Program-made: the position numbers and the translations under genes
Assembly (NCBI GenBank): GCA_012515885.1
Contig: JAAYXN010000037.1
Span: 1-7,448, forward strand
Length of the DNA: 7,448 nt
Source: Rhodococcus sp. (in: high G+C Gram-positive bacteria)
Lineage (GTDB): Bacteria; Actinomycetota; Actinomycetes; Mycobacteriales; Mycobacteriaceae
Reading direction: 5' to 3'
Shown here: one piece after another, positions 6,262 through 7,448 of the stretch
Layout of the letters: each line of letters opens with the position of its first letter
How positions within the stretch are numbered: position 1 is the stretch's first letter
The notes under the pieces: model-generated
Told to the model about the DNA's origin: nothing
The model's database searches: none
The model's input: the letters and a program-made list of their open reading frames with translations, nothing else

Positions 6262-7448
6262 ATGTTCAAGCGCATTGCAGTGGTCAACCGCGGCGAAGCC
6301 GCAGTTCGGCTTATTCGGGCTGTCCGGGAACTGAACGCAGAACAAACAGGTAGCGACCCGATCACCGTGATCGCGCTACACACCGAAGCAGAACGTCGCG
6401 CCATGTTCGTGCGGCAAGCAGACGAAGGCGTCGTACTCCGACGCACCGACGCCGCCGCCACCCCCTACCTCGACCACGCTGAACTCGCTCGCGCACTGCA
6501 AGAGGCACGCGCTGACGCGATCTGGGTGGGCTGGGGATTCGTCGCCGAAGATCCCGGCTTCGCCGAAATTGTCCGTGACCTGGGCATCACCTTCATCGGC
6601 CCCAGCCCCGAAGCGATGCGTCTGCTCGGCGACAAAGTGGAAGCCAAGCTCCTCGCCGAAAAAGTCAACGTCCCCGTCGCGCCGTGGTCCGGTGGCCCCG
6701 TCGAAACCCGCGCCGACGCCCGCCGTCACGCCCACGCCATCGGCTACCCCCTCATCATTAAGGCCCGCAGCGGCGGCGGAGGCCGCGGCATCCGCAAAGT
6801 CTGGTCCGAAGATGAGCTTGAGCTTGCTCTCGAACGCACCCAGGGCGAGGCCGAGCGGTCCTTCGGTGACCCCGTCGTCTTCATCGAGCGTCTCGTCACC
6901 GAAGCCCGCCACGTCGAGGTCCAGGTCATCGCTGACGCTCACGGCAACGTGTGGGCGCCCGGTGTGCGTGACTGCTCGATTCAGCGCAAGAACCAGAAGG
7001 TCATCGAAGAATCGTCGTCGCCACTGATGACGAAGGAGCAGGCCGATCACCTGCGCCAGGTGTCCGCAGAACTGGTCAAGGCCGCCGACTACCAGGGCGC
7101 AGCCACCGTCGAATACCTCTACCAGCCGGAACAGAAAATTTTCACGTTCCTCGAGGTCAACACGCGCCTGCAGGTTGAACACCCCATCACCGAAGCCACC
7201 ACCGGCATTGACCTGGTGAAACTGCAAATCCAGGTGGCTGCCGGAATGCCGCTGCCCGGCGAGTGCCCCGCAGAATTCGGTCACGCCGTCGAAGCCCGCC
7301 TCAACGCGGAAGACGCCGACGCCGGTTTCGCACCCGCCCCCGGCACCGTCCAGATGCTCAAGTTCCCGCTCGGCTCAGGCCTGCGCGTCGACACCGGCAT
7401 CGCCGCCGGTGACGTCATTCCCCCCGACTACGACTCCATGGTCGCCAA
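6262..7448 (+). CDS. Acyl-CoA carboxylase, biotin carboxylase domain (N-terminus; probably a long fused carboxylase)
   Basis: An open frame from ATG 6262 runs off the window end and gives 395 codons of biotin carboxylase, which uses ATP and bicarbonate to carboxylate biotin. It begins MFKRIAVVNRGEAAVRLIRA (N-terminal fold, 2-115). ATP-grasp follows with GDK (123-125), K167 and the glycine loop GGGGRG (171-176), RHVEVQVIAD, and RDCSIQRKNQKVIEE with C238. The catalytic EVNTRLQVEHPITE has E298, N300, R302 and E306, so the active site is intact. The C-terminal part of the domain is cut by the window. WVGWGFVAEDPGF replaces the usual HPGYGFLSEN-type motif. This, with the RIAVVNRGEAA start, matches my recollection of the roughly 1,800-residue actinobacterial proteins that fuse biotin carboxylase to carboxyltransferase domains. 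The fusion itself lies outside the window. The ribosome-binding site is weak (GGAAG, ten bases upstream). The acyl-CoA substrate is unknown. Confidence 0.9.
   Translation, partial: MFKRIAVVNRGEAAVRLIRAVRELNAEQTGSDPITVIALHTEAERRAMFVRQADEGVVLRRTDAAATPYLDHAELARALQEARADAIWVGWGFVAEDPGFAEIVRDLGITFIGPSPEAMRLLGDKVEAKLLAEKVNVPVAPWSGGPVETRADARRHAHAIGYPLIIKARSGGGGRGIRKVWSEDELELALERTQGEAERSFGDPVVFIERLVTEARHVEVQVIADAHGNVWAPGVRDCSIQRKNQKVIEESSSPLMTKEQADHLRQVSAELVKAADYQGAATVEYLYQPEQKIFTFLEVNTRLQVEHPITEATTGIDLVKLQIQVAAGMPLPGECPAEFGHAVEARLNAEDADAGFAPAPGTVQMLKFPLGSGLRVDTGIAAGDVIPPDYDSMVA

Noticed and set aside
6180..6262. C6 run resembling the actinobacterial 6C RNA
   Set aside because: That family has two hairpins each with a run of six or more C in the loop. 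Only one such run is present and it is not in a clear loop.
6053..6334. 93-codon plus-strand frame overlapping the carboxylase start
   Set aside because: It overlaps a conserved coding start in another frame, has no ribosome-binding site, and its product resembles no family I know.
5953..6461. Two minus-strand frames of 130 and 148 codons across the non-coding region
   Set aside because: Both start inside the carboxylase gene on the opposite strand and neither shows a domain or start signal. They compete for the same bases.
6376..7284. 302-codon frame antisense to the carboxylase
   Set aside because: It is the codon-phase shadow of an unmistakable biotin carboxylase on the plus strand, with low-complexity Gly/Asp/Val content.

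Overview
The window looks like chromosomal DNA from a high-GC actinobacterium, probably of the Mycobacteriales (the Corynebacterium, Gordonia, Rhodococcus and Mycobacterium group). The evidence is codon use rich in GCC, GAC and CGC, frequent GTG starts, a likely leaderless start, a SipW-type exported protein, and a beta-phosphoglucomutase/GH65 gene pair of the kind seen as Rv3400-Rv3401 in Mycobacterium tuberculosis. The species cannot be named from the sequence. No mobile element, CRISPR array, tRNA or rRNA is visible.

Layout. Positions 1-143 (minus strand) hold the first 47 codons of a protein with a SipW-type signal peptide. Positions 144-580 are a divergent control region with an AT-rich patch, a perfect 18-bp palindrome and a possible leaderless promoter. 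Positions 581-3721 (plus) are a two-gene operon: a HAD-family beta-phosphoglucomutase and a 786-residue GH65 glycoside phosphorylase-like enzyme. Positions 3722-3812 form a compact promoter/operator region. Positions 3813-5839 (plus) are a translationally coupled pair: a MarR-type repressor and a 14-helix DHA2-type efflux pump. Positions 5840-6261 contain no convincing gene but several inverted repeats. From 6262 to the window end (plus) runs the biotin carboxylase N-terminus of an acyl-CoA carboxylase, probably one of the long fused actinobacterial type, cut by the window edge.

How the genes work together. The GH65 enzyme should split an alpha-linked glucose disaccharide with phosphate to give beta-glucose 1-phosphate. 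The HAD mutase should convert that to glucose 6-phosphate for central metabolism. Neither protein has a signal peptide and no sugar transporter is nearby, so an intracellular substrate is plausible. The MarR-MFS pair is a typical drug- or stress-responsive efflux unit in which the repressor probably controls itself and the pump. The palindrome upstream of the sugar operon and the marR promoter share TAGTTG/CAACTA-like half-sites, so a common or related MarR regulator is possible but unproven.

Most of the window is ordinary core or near-core actinobacterial content. The least explained parts are the two non-coding regions, at 144-580 and 5840-6261.
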